From positions 33,999 to 97,998 of the forward strand of contig JAQIWT010000004.1 in assembly GCA_034696485.1 (NCBI GenBank): a stretch of 64,000 bases of DNA, written 5' to 3'. Positions 9,158 to 19,100 of this stretch are shown here, in pieces. How positions within the stretch are numbered: position 1 is the first letter of the stretch; each line of letters opens with the position of its first letter. The translations under genes and the position numbers were made by a program. This DNA comes from Isohypsibius dastychi. Its lineage: Eukaryota > Tardigrada > Eutardigrada > Parachela > Isohypsibiidae. Below the pieces are notes generated by a model. It saw only the letters and a program-made list of their open reading frames with translations, did no database searches and was not told the DNA's origin.

Positions 9158-12100
9158 CTAGGTTTCATGCTTGGGGCAGCTCGCTATGAATTGCTCCATC
9201 CAGGGAGCTATTACATCGGTCGATGCATCTGAAAGCGAATCCTGCGCTTCTGCAATCAATTCGATTACTCGATCAAGGTCGCCTCCAAGCAGGTTGAACA
9301 TCGAGGTGGCTGGGTCTGGCACTCCAATTGCCCACAAATAGATAGCCTCAAAAGTTTGCTTCCTCACAAGAGGAAACGGATGACACATATATCCTCCTAG
9401 ATCAACCCATGCTCTTGCTAATCCTAGCACACCACCAACTCCAACAATTACGCGACTTGCCGCGACTAGTCTAGCGACATTCTTGGTGCGCGCTGTGACT
9501 GCTCTACATTCATCTAGTATGGCATTCATCCAAATCAAAGAATTGGAGAGCGCTGAAGCAAACGGCGAAGTGAAAACCACATTATCGAGCAACAGCCACC
9601 CCATAGTTTTAAGCAGGGGTGTCAAACGAAACTCATTTCCTCTTTCGTCCCGGATAGACTCCAAGGCGACGTCCCAGAGCTCACATAACTCGAGCGGCGA
9701 TGCTCCGAGGGCCCACGTGGTCAGAGCTTGCTTGGCCGCCACACTGGGACTTTCACTTAAGGCGCCAGCACTCAAGCAGAGACCCTTGATCACATGAGGA
9801 CGCAGCCGAGCATCTTTCAACAGGATGCAACACTGAGAAAAAGTCGATTTCAAGGATAAATCATCCAAGTTTAATCCCAACGAAGGACTTAAAACTGCCA
9901 TGGCTTCCCAAGCAACTTCCCTTCCGTGATCGAGTTTGTCGCAGCAAAGAAATGCACACTTTTGTCGAACCTTCTCCCATTTTTCGAGACTCTGACGGCC
10001 AACCTTTTGTTTCTTGGATAACGTTCTCACCAGTGCACATGCCTTGCGTCTTACCCACGATCCAACATCTCCTTTGTCCGTAGTTTGATTATCGTCCATG
10101 GCAATGATAAGAAGAGGAAGGATAATTGATGCATCATCTATTTCCATAAGAGCATCAAGGACTTCAACCCTCTCCAAATGATGCCTCTTAGATTTGCGAT
10201 AGTCCAAAACCGATTCTAATGACTTTATTATGTCTGAGACTCTGGTTTGGTCTGCTAGCGATGGAGACCTGCGCATAGCCATAAGGAATGCTCGCAGCAT
10301 ACTGACATCCGCCATCTCAATCGCTCGAGGCAATAAGATGGACTCATCAGTGGAACTTGGGGCAAATTGCAATAACGAAGCCATAGCAATTGTAGCTGAT
10401 GCGCGAGTTTCAGGAATTCTCAACTGAAATATTATAAATGTGGTAACCTCATCTCTTTCAGATATCGAGAACACATGGAATGTGGCGAGAGCCTCCACCA
10501 GCGCGCAGAACGCTTTGCCAATCTCAGGGAACCTCTCAGTAAGGGATGATTTTGCAGCACTCCTGATGATATTCATCCAGGACAATTGCGGAGAATAAGT
10601 TTTGAATTCAGCCAACAACTCTGCCATTCCAAGAAGGGACCCATGTAGCTGGGCTTTTCCCGGATCTCCTTCTGCGACGATATGAGCAAGGTGGTTGATC
10701 GCATCTCTTGCAATATTTTCTCCATTGAACCTTTGCAAAGCATCAGCAGATAACAACCTTAGTGTCTTCGATGCTAAAATTCGGATGTGTTCATCCCAGT
10801 GAAATAACCTAGCTCGAAGCAAGTGATCAAACATGTCTCTCACAATCGTCTGGGTATTCCCAAGGGCTGCAACCACAATAGCGCACTCGGTATATGATTT
10901 GACGACGTTCCCGACGTTTAGAAAGTCAATAACTTGAACAGTCTCAATGCCTCGGGGAAACGCCTCCCTGCCTAGTCGTCCAACAGACTCTTGCAGAGCT
11001 GCTGCCGCCGCACGTCTACAACTAATTTCTCGATCAAATAGTGCGCACAGGACGAGATCCGTATAAAGTTGATTCGCAAAAGGTCTGACTGTCTCCGGTC
11101 TGACCGAGCGCACTACCGCCCAGCATACATAGCACGCAGCATCACGAACGTTGGAGCCCAAAGCACGCGTTCCTCTGCGGCGATCATACTCAAGTGCTCT
11201 TCCAACACAATCAGTTAATGCTCTCTCGATCAGTTCGGAGTCTGACCCAAGCAATCTTGTTCGTGCAAGTTCCGCAAGGGCAAGCGAGGCCCCGTGCCAG
11301 ATTGCATCATCATCAATTTCGGAGTCGTAGTCGGCGAAAAGGTCCAAGACCCAACAGCATACTTGCCTTCGCATGTCAGCACTACCAAGCTTGTGACAAA
11401 CCCTGGCTATCCCCTTGGCTGCCGACCACCGAACAATGGAATCAGTGTCGCTCAATCCACATCCTACAAGCAAACCAATCAAGCGCTGTGCAATCGCTTC
11501 ATCCACCTCAGGCGAGGCAGAAAAAGCGCGTTGAATAATCTTCAAGGCCAATTTACGCTCTTGAGCCGCATGTTCCGTTGGATTAAGGAAAATGATTTCC
11601 GCTCTGCTCAAAGACACCTCCAAAAACTTAGTGGCGCTGAAGGAAGGATTTGTGCCTAGGCGCTTGAACACTTCCGCAAGAACAAGAGACTGACCTATGT
11701 CATGCAAAGTCGCTTTATTAAAAAAAAGGTTTAGCTCCGTTGTGCAATCTGGACGTGTTAGGAGCCGGGCGAGACAGAGACTCGCTGGTTCTCGAGTGGG
11801 CCTTGACTCTTTTAGGAACGATTCGCAAAGATCCACAAGACGCTGCCTGGAGTCGTCGCCCTCAAGCACCGAATCCAAGTTGAAAGGAACGAGTACTAGA
11901 GTGGATAACCAAACGAGTCCGACATATTTACTTTCCCAAGCATCCATGCGGATGACATGCAAACACTCCTCCAGTCGCATAACCCCACTGGGCAAAGTTT
12001 TAGCAACTGCCTTGCGACCTCGGATCTTGCACAAGAGGTAGATACATCGAGCTACATGGCAACTTGAAACTCGTCTGATTAGACTTTTGGTGAGATCCTC

Positions 12101-12352
12101 TAAAACTGGGTCCAAGGCTTGTGGGCGCTCTTGACACTGTTGAACAACCTCTTCAAACTTGATGGCATTCTTTTCTTCAAAAATATCGCTCGTCCCCAAT
12201 AAATCGGCAAGTTCGAGAGCCTCGGCCTGCCGTGGAAACAGAGTGGCACTGTTCCATAAGAGTGGCCGTCGCCTTCTCAATCGTATGAGCTGTTCAGCCT
12301 TAATCGAGGAAAGTTTCGCTAGCTCCTCCGCGCTCCTTCTCCTCATAGTCAT
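9158..12352 (-). CDS. TBCD: Tubulin-specific chaperone D (tubulin folding cofactor D)
   Basis: This 1064-residue protein matches cofactor D, which captures beta-tubulin, assembles with cofactors C and E for alpha/beta heterodimer formation, and is regulated by ARL2. The chain consists of helical HEAT-type repeats. Recognisable pieces in order are the N-terminal segment around VARCIYLLCKIRGRK and VGLVWLSTLVLVPFNLDSV, and the hallmark DSIVRWSAAKGIARV, which corresponds to the conserved VRWSAAKG stretch of TBCD. Further repeats fill the C-terminal half (SWVRRKACALVRTLSKK, WEAMAVLSPSLG). It is slightly shorter than the ~1190 residues of the human protein. The start is ATG 12352; the frame opens at GTG 12403 upstream. 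It is a single exon. Confidence 0.9.
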   Translation of the reverse strand: MTMRRRSAEELAKLSSIKAEQLIRLRRRRPLLWNSATLFPRQAEALELADLLGTSDIFEEKNAIKFEEVVQQCQERPQALDPVLEDLTKSLIRRVSSCHVARCIYLLCKIRGRKAVAKTLPSGVMRLEECLHVIRMDAWESKYVGLVWLSTLVLVPFNLDSVLEGDDSRQRLVDLCESFLKESRPTREPASLCLARLLTRPDCTTELNLFFNKATLHDIGQSLVLAEVFKRLGTNPSFSATKFLEVSLSRAEIIFLNPTEHAAQERKLALKIIQRAFSASPEVDEAIAQRLIGLLVGCGLSDTDSIVRWSAAKGIARVCHKLGSADMRRQVCCWVLDLFADYDSEIDDDAIWHGASLALAELARTRLLGSDSELIERALTDCVGRALEYDRRRGTRALGSNVRDAACYVCWAVVRSVRPETVRPFANQLYTDLVLCALFDREISCRRAAAAALQESVGRLGREAFPRGIETVQVIDFLNVGNVVKSYTECAIVVAALGNTQTIVRDMFDHLLRARLFHWDEHIRILASKTLRLLSADALQRFNGENIARDAINHLAHIVAEGDPGKAQLHGSLLGMAELLAEFKTYSPQLSWMNIIRSAAKSSLTERFPEIGKAFCALVEALATFHVFSISERDEVTTFIIFQLRIPETRASATIAMASLLQFAPSSTDESILLPRAIEMADVSMLRAFLMAMRRSPSLADQTRVSDIIKSLESVLDYRKSKRHHLERVEVLDALMEIDDASIILPLLIIAMDDNQTTDKGDVGSWVRRKACALVRTLSKKQKVGRQSLEKWEKVRQKCAFLCCDKLDHGREVAWEAMAVLSPSLGLNLDDLSLKSTFSQCCILLKDARLRPHVIKGLCLSAGALSESPSVAAKQALTTWALGASPLELCELWDVALESIRDERGNEFRLTPLLKTMGWLLLDNVVFTSPFASALSNSLIWMNAILDECRAVTARTKNVARLVAASRVIVGVGGVLGLARAWVDLGGYMCHPFPLVRKQTFEAIYLWAIGVPDPATSMFNLLGGDLDRVIELIAEAQDSLSDASTDVIAPWMEQFIASCPKHET

Positions 12353-13141
12353 TCCACTAGCGTTTCCTCGTCTCTCAATAGTGCCTGGTCTAGATAGATT
12401 CACGCACTGTCACGTCTTCGCCACTGATAAAAGTACTCTGGGAGAGTGGCCTGGTCTTTGAGAATTCAAATTCGAACCTATTCCTTTGTAATTATTCGAA
12501 CTGTTCTTTGTATGTATTGCGTGTGGAGCCAAATTGAGAAATACCAGCCGGTGCCCAATAGCCAGACACCACTTTATCTTTCGCACCCAAGACGGAGTAT
12601 TCTTCCAATAGGGTTTGGCGGAAGCAAATTTCATCCGGAGTCAGAGTCGCTTTTCAAACTTCTTTTTTAAAAACTTAGGATTGACGATCGAATTTGAAAA
12701 TGCATTCAAAAATAAAAATTTCTCTCATTCATTCATCAGTTCTCAGAATGTGAGAGTACGAACTATCGTACCGGTTTACATCGTAACGCAAGCGAAACTT
12801 GTCAGCGAACTTGAAGGGAGGGACAAGCTAGAAAAGAGAAACAGGCGCCACGTTTTGAACGCAGAAAAGATTGTCCGTCCACCTGCATTTTCCATACTGC
12901 TGCGCAAGAATTGTATTCCCAGAAAACATTTTAATTCAAACACAACACATGACCATGTCTTAATTTCGTTCAATTCGAATATTTTGGTATTGCATTTTGA
13001 GATCGATCAACGTGCTCACTGTATTCACCTTACATACATCGAGCGGTGCTACGCTGTCGCTTGAATCGCGCGTTTCACCAACCAACGATAATTTACTACA
13101 AACGCCCCAGTATTGAAGCTCTCTTCCCATAATCGCCACAA
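12353..13141. other. Intergenic, divergent promoter region
   Basis: This 789-bp stretch lies between divergent TBCD and the ADAM-like gene. An open frame at 12615-13064 begins at TTG, is rich in Phe, Asn and Lys and resembles translated AT-rich DNA; I do not regard it as a gene. Nothing else is recognised. Confidence 0.4.
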
Positions 13142-14743
13142 ATGCGACTACATCACGTCTTGCTTGCGCTGTTGTGCTTAGCCGCAGTGTCAAGCTCGGC
13201 GGTGTCGACTGGTGAGACGGTTCTATTAGAGGATTGGTTCACGAGCGCAAAAGTGGAAGTGAGCTCGACAATAAATTCCTTGGAGGCTAAATTCTTGTCT
13301 AAATTGCAAACTGCTTCTACTAGCGGTGAGCGTAATCTTGCGCGAGCAAAGGCAAAGAAGACGCCAAAACCCACAAAAAAGCCCACACAAGCGCCATCCT
13401 TACCCCGAGTTGGTACCGTATACAGTACCGGTGCAAGTGATGCCAAGTTTTTGAAAGTTGCGCTCACGTTTGATTCCGCGGCTGTTCAGCAATTGGGAGG
13501 TGCTGGCGTCGAAACTCGGGTTCGCTCGATCACCAAACGACTCAAACAGATCTTTACGTCCATGACCCCAATAATTCTTACACAGGTTGTGAGTGTCACC
13601 TACTGGACACCCGCACAAGAGGCAAGTGCATTGCAAACATCGGCTTCTACATTTCTAGACGATAACAATTGGTTAGTTGCTTTCAACCGATGGCGAGCCA
13701 AAACCATCGAGGTCGACCATACTGTGGGCCACCTTTTTACGGGTTTAGCAATGCGAAGCCTAGTTGACGACAAAGTTCTTGCTGCTCGCCGAAGTGCTTG
13801 CAATCGTGACATGTCGTCGAGTATGTCCTCGCTGCAGAATCAAACTTCTGATGACTTAATTGCCAAGTATGCCGCCCATGCCATTGCGCACACGATCGGT
13901 ATAGAGCACCTTAACGTGTTTGCAGGTGCCGCTGTAACCATGCAGGAAGCCATTGCGTGCGCCACAGATAAAACTGAGATAATGCAGGTAGGAAAAGTCC
14001 TTGACAGCAACCCTCGATCAGCGACGTGGTCTACATGCTCGAGGAAGTGGTGGTCCATTTTTCTTGATGGCTTCCCGGCGGGTTGCTCTGATGATGACTG
14101 CGTGATTCCATCAGCCTATGATAATGCTATTGAACGTACTCAGTGTATGGAGACCCCTGCACAAGAAGACCTGTTTTCAATGTGCGGCGATGGAATCCTA
14201 GACACCAACGCGGGCGAAGAGTGTGACTGTGGAGATGCGGATCAATGCAAGGACAAGTGCTGTGACGCAGCTACCTGCAAACTTAAGCCTAGCGCGGTTT
14301 GTTCCTCGAGTGACGCATGCTGTGACCCCGAAACATGTGCACCCTACAACGAAGGGACAAAAGTCGTTTGCCGAGAATCGGCTGGTTCCTGCGACCCATC
14401 AGAAATGTGCGACGGTAAATCAAAGGATTGTCCTGCTGACAGCGTAGCACCTTTCGCCACAATCTGTGTCACAGAGTCCAATCTTAAAGGTACATGTGGT
14501 GACGGAGTGTGCCAAAGCCAGCAGGACCAGTGCATCGATGCATTTCAAAACCCTCTTGCACGGCAATGCCCGAATGCCAAGGTAGTTCAACCGTGCCAAA
14601 GACTGTCCTGTCTGCTCCCGGGGATGAAGTCATGCGTTAGAGTGGACGACCCGATGGAGGACGGCACATCCTGCGGAACAAATCGCTTCTGTCAGGCAGG
14701 AAAGTGCATTCTCAAATCTAACCTTAAAGCTCGCACTGGTTGA
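13142..14743 (+). CDS. Secreted ADAM-like protein with degenerate protease site and disintegrin domain
   Basis: This 533-residue protein begins at ATG 13142 with a signal peptide (MRLHHVLLALLCLAAVSSSA). A basic Lys/Pro/Thr linker follows at ~70-86, then a metzincin-type metalloprotease domain (~97-330), and a Cys-rich disintegrin-like region (from MCGDGILDTNAGEECDCG to about 440) that includes the loop CRESAGSCDPSEMC and the CDGKSKDCP continuation. A last Cys-rich segment ends the chain. This order is that of ADAM/reprolysin proteins. The zinc motif is HAIAHTIGIEH at 246-256: the three His ligands and the Gly are kept, but the catalytic Glu is Ala247. The protein is therefore probably not a protease and may work by binding. 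There is no C-terminal membrane helix, so it is probably secreted. Confidence 0.85.
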   Translation: MRLHHVLLALLCLAAVSSSAVSTGETVLLEDWFTSAKVEVSSTINSLEAKFLSKLQTASTSGERNLARAKAKKTPKPTKKPTQAPSLPRVGTVYSTGASDAKFLKVALTFDSAAVQQLGGAGVETRVRSITKRLKQIFTSMTPIILTQVVSVTYWTPAQEASALQTSASTFLDDNNWLVAFNRWRAKTIEVDHTVGHLFTGLAMRSLVDDKVLAARRSACNRDMSSSMSSLQNQTSDDLIAKYAAHAIAHTIGIEHLNVFAGAAVTMQEAIACATDKTEIMQVGKVLDSNPRSATWSTCSRKWWSIFLDGFPAGCSDDDCVIPSAYDNAIERTQCMETPAQEDLFSMCGDGILDTNAGEECDCGDADQCKDKCCDAATCKLKPSAVCSSSDACCDPETCAPYNEGTKVVCRESAGSCDPSEMCDGKSKDCPADSVAPFATICVTESNLKGTCGDGVCQSQQDQCIDAFQNPLARQCPNAKVVQPCQRLSCLLPGMKSCVRVDDPMEDGTSCGTNRFCQAGKCILKSNLKARTG

Positions 14744-14923
14744 GCCTGGGCAGAGCAATCGCTTTAAAAATATTGTAGTATAGCATGCAATTGCAAAATG
14801 ACCAACAATACATATCATGCCCTTCATTTTCTTGACCACAATTATCCATGTGTTAAAATTCTTGCAATCTGTCCATTACAAATTGTTTCTAGAGAAGGAC
14901 ACTGGTATTGCGTTTTGCTCGGT

Positions 14924-15328
14924 TCAACCATCTACCAACGGCTTCTCTGCTGATTGATCCCGAGCTATGACTTCCGTGCGATTGTCTACTGATGTATCTG
15001 ATGGCCCATTTGATGATTCAACCACCTGGGGTGATGGAACTTCGCTACTTGGTGGTTGCAGAGATGATGCTTGAAATTCATTCGCGGCTGATGAAATGTT
15101 TGTCGGTCGCAGATGGAACGACTCACGAATCGTCATGTTTGCAGGAGCTGGAAGCAAAATATTGTCGGGGTTCTCCACACTGGACAGAGGAATTTCTTGC
15201 TCAGCTTCTGCTGCGCTATACAACCGGTATGCCCCGAAAAGAAGGAACAGCACAAGCACTAGTACGGCTTCTCGCGTATGGGAACCTCCTTGGCCCATGC
15301 GCTCTCTTCGCCACCGCCCAACCTTCAT
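14924..15328 (-). CDS. Small type II-like membrane protein
   Basis: A 134-residue protein is predicted from ATG 15328. The first ~18 residues are basic (MKVGRWRRERMGQG) and are followed by one strong membrane helix (EAVLVLVLFLLFGAYRLY). The remaining ~95 residues are hydrophilic, rich in Ser, Pro and Glu, with N-glycosylation sequons at NMT, NIS and NRT. This is the layout of a type II Golgi or surface protein with a short unstructured lumenal tail. No enzyme domain is present and I do not recognise a family. The gene is convergent with the ADAM-like gene, 180 bp away. The alternative is a spurious frame, but the charge and helix pattern favour a real gene. Confidence 0.5.
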   Translation of the reverse strand: MKVGRWRRERMGQGGSHTREAVLVLVLFLLFGAYRLYSAAEAEQEIPLSSVENPDNILLPAPANMTIRESFHLRPTNISSAANEFQASSLQPPSSEVPSPQVVESSNGPSDTSVDNRTEVIARDQSAEKPLVDG

Positions 15329-16171
15329 TCTGGCCAGGAAGCACACGAAGGAATCCTAAGCAGGAGTCTTCGATCGAAGCGTTCGTCACGTGGAATCCCG
15401 AAAATCTGAACCGCTTATCGAACTATGAATCCACCATGCCTTGGGAGTACATATGATCTTTTAAACACGTGCAACAACGCGCGTTTTCGGCTTTTCTGGA
15501 TTGAAAAGCGGTGCCTCTCGACTGGAAATGAGACGCGTACCAAGGAATGGCGTTCTTCACCTTGCGTCTTCGATGCCAAACCCCTCCGCAGACTTCTCCT
15601 GGTGGGTCGTGCAAGCCACTCGTTTATGTAACTTGAAAAGGGTAATTTTGCTTCGGCAAGTCTGATAGATATATATCCTTCTTTATCAAGCTCAAAGTCT
15701 GACGACGACCGTGTTGAGTTTTCGCCTCAGTTCTCGACGTCGATTCCCATGAAACATTATTGGTTTTGAATTCTCAATCACTTTTTTAAAAAATATTAGA
15801 ATATTGTACAAGCGCCAAGGTCGACTCAGTCTATGTATTCCGTCGTCCCGTGCGTCTGGAGACTGACTCTCTCTCGCCCGGTCTCCTTCTCCTGAAATAA
15901 ATATAGATACGGACCTTGAAGTTAGCCACTTAACTCTCTCACACATACGAGCACTTGAAGGGAATCTTTCTTTCCTGCCTAGGCCTGGCATTGGGGAGTG
16001 GCGACCAGGCTATTCTCAGTCGAAATTCAACCTGGTTTGAATTGAGTGAAGGGTTTGCGGCAAGGCAAGAGATATCAAAGGATACGCGAGGTGAGGCGAA
16101 GCTGAGGCAGACCCGACTAGTCGCGGCCAATGTCGGGGACACATAAACCCATTTGCGCACTTTGATGGAAG
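15329..16171. other. Intergenic, divergent promoter region
   Basis: This 843-bp region lies between divergent genes. Several short frames occur without a credible ATG-led protein. AT-rich patches occur at 15665-15680 and 15785-15800. An out-of-frame ATG lies 7 bases before the ATG of the downstream giant gene. Confidence 0.4.
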
Positions 16172-19100
16172 ATGAAGACCGCAAAGAAGCGAGTTTACTC
16201 AATCGTGGTCGATTCCACATTGACCTTTCAAGAGCATGACTGCTATACGGAGGCCATTAGCAGGATCCTTAGAACGTTAAGCGCAGTTTCCCCAGAGTGT
16301 TTTGTGTCACTTCTTCTTGATCACGGCAAGTCCGTGTTCCGACATGTGACACTAAAGCCGGGCTCTGAGCTCGATAGTCTAATACAGAAATCGTGCGACG
16401 GGTACTTTGGCGAGAGCGGGCATCTATCCATCGCCACGGACATGACCCATACTGAGATGATGTTTCGCATCGCTCTCGATGATGTAGCTGGGCTTTCGGA
16501 TAGGCATTTTATACCTGTCATCATAGCTTTAACCAATGGGCGGAGACAAATTGGTCGAGATAAGAGAAAAACGCTTGTCGAGTACTCGAGACGTAATATC
16601 CCATTGATCGTGTACAGACTCACCGGAGACTCGCGCGAATTATGTTGCGATGATGATGGACTTAAGTGGGCTTGCAATCAGACACCGAGAGGACAATTTC
16701 TGAAGCATTCCTCAGAGGAGGTGCTCCTTGAAGTGTTCTCCAATTTATTAAAACCAAATAGCGAGGTTGATCCGATATCGCGTGTACCATCCCATGAGGA
16801 TCAGAATGTGAAGCTCATTGAGTATGAGTTGCCTCGATTTAATATGTATCAAATGGACGCCATCATTGAGGCCCGGCAGCGCGATGGGTTCAAAACCGAA
16901 CCCAAAAAATACGGTCCCACCCGCCGATACCGGCCACAGGATGATGAGACATCTGCTCACATCGAATGGTCTCCACGCGTGACTGTGGACTATCTTATCA
17001 AGGTTGATCTAGCTGCGAGAAAGTTCAAGGCGCAATTCAGACTGCGAGGGCCTCATGCTTTGCTAAAGCATCTTGAAACGAACCCGGAGCTTGTTCAATT
17101 TGTGCATGACTCAATTGAGATTGATTTAGTTGTCACGTCATTGGTTGGTCCCAATTCAGAAGCCACGACCCGGTTGTTTCTCAATAAGCTGACGGGAGCG
17201 GAATGTTCCCGATTTATAAAAGTCACATATGTAGACGCATTCTGCAGCGCGGGTGCGGAATCTGAAGCCGAGACATTGTTCCCTCGCAATCAAGAATGGA
17301 TTATCCCCAATAAAATGTTCAGAGTCACAACTCCTCACTATGACGTCGACAGGGCGATTGCACGAATCCAGGAAAATCGAAAGCTGTTGCTCGTTCCGCC
17401 CAGTCGACTCTCTACGGTCGGACTGTTCCGTGACTCCAAGCCAGTTTTATCCCACGTCCTCCGGCAACCCGAAAGTATTCTATCCGAGGAGTCATATCAG
17501 GAAGCGGCGTTGACATTGGCGAATCTGTGGAAACGGCGGGGCTATTTCCAACTACCCTCTGATGAGACAATATCCCTGGATTTCGTCACCATTCCCGAGG
17601 CAAATGATCTTCCATGCACTCGAATTATTGTTGTTGGTGGATCTGGATTGGGCCTTACAGCCCAGATATTTACAGAGGACGCCCTCAAAAGGCATCTCGA
17701 CCAGATTGAACAGCAATTGCGAGAGGACGAACAAGTGATATCTCGTCTACAATTGTTCTCGCAGCTCAGTTCTGTGAAAGAATTGTTGCCATTTTCTCGT
17801 CGATCGATGAAACTCTCTCTACCAGCTTTCGTTTCACTATCGTCATCAGAGAGCTTTTCAGCCTTTTCCAACGCAGTTGACGATGTTTTTACTGTGAAAA
17901 TTGCCGAGGATGACTGTCATGCGCGATATGTGTCGAAGGATATTGTGGTCGTTCTGGCCCCAATTGATGATGGATTTGGGTTGCATGAGATTCGCCGAAT
18001 GGATTTGCTTCCCAGCCCATCCATCATTCTCTCTCCGGGATCGTTGCAACCACCACCAGGACAGCCCTTAGTTGACGGTGATGATGTCTCCTACATGGTC
18101 CAACTTGTAACCCTTTTGCGAAGTGGGTTCGCTAGGTCGGCTGCGGTGACAGTTCATTCCAAAGCTCTTCCCCTGGTTGCCAAGGACGATATTTCGCTGA
18201 TTAGTGAGGGATGTGATCTAATGCACGTCGATATCGATTTTACAAAGCTTGCCACAATGGATATTGGTACAGATGATTTCATTGAGCATTTCGCTAGCCT
18301 TATTATGGAGAAGAGTGATCTAGTGGCTTTGGATGTCGATCAAGGATTTTTCCGTTCGAGCGAGGGATTTTTACAAATGAGCCTCGGATCAGAGACCGAC
18401 ATGAAGAGAGTAAGCCTTGCTCCACAGAGTGTTGAGGGTCTCAAAACGGTCCTAGCGCATTGCAAGACCATGTCGCTGAGTGGTGCTGCTGACAAAGTCC
18501 TCCTTAGACTTGGCTTGCTCATCCCATTTGGAACTCTGGCAGCATCCACATTTGGGGAATTCCGCACATTATCAATGTTGGAGAAGAGGATCAATCATTT
18601 GATTAGCACCACCATTCTCAAATACGCAAGACGAATATCATCAGCAACACCCGAAGTGGCGATTCGACTCGTCAAGGAAACACTAGCCAGTGTTCCAGAC
18701 TGCGTCCGTTTTGATGTCGAACTTTCTCCGTTTGTCAGTTCGTCGACGGTAGAACATGAAGATGAAAAACTTGAGCTCTTTGTGAAGGAACTCGCGGCAC
18801 AGACAGACTTCCCCTTGCGAATCGTGTCCGGTAACGGACCGCTCCCCGTAACGTCGCCCGCGACGGGATCCAAGCGCAAAGCACTTTTGGGTTCTAAGAA
18901 AAAGATATTTCCGGGCCTTTCAATGCCATCTGGGAACGGGTCACAATCCCTGGGCCATAATGTCCTTACCGAAGGGGTGACGATGTGCCACAGCGATGAG
19001 GACGGCTGGTGTTTGCTTTTAGTCGGTCCCTTAAGCATTCACATTGAGGTTTGGTCATTCTCGGATCCTGCTGGCACTGCTTGTAGCGCAAAGGTCTCAG

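Noticed and set aside
12615..13064. 149-codon plus-strand frame upstream of the ADAM-like gene
   Set aside because: It starts at TTG, is rich in Phe/Asn/Lys and has no recognisable motif.
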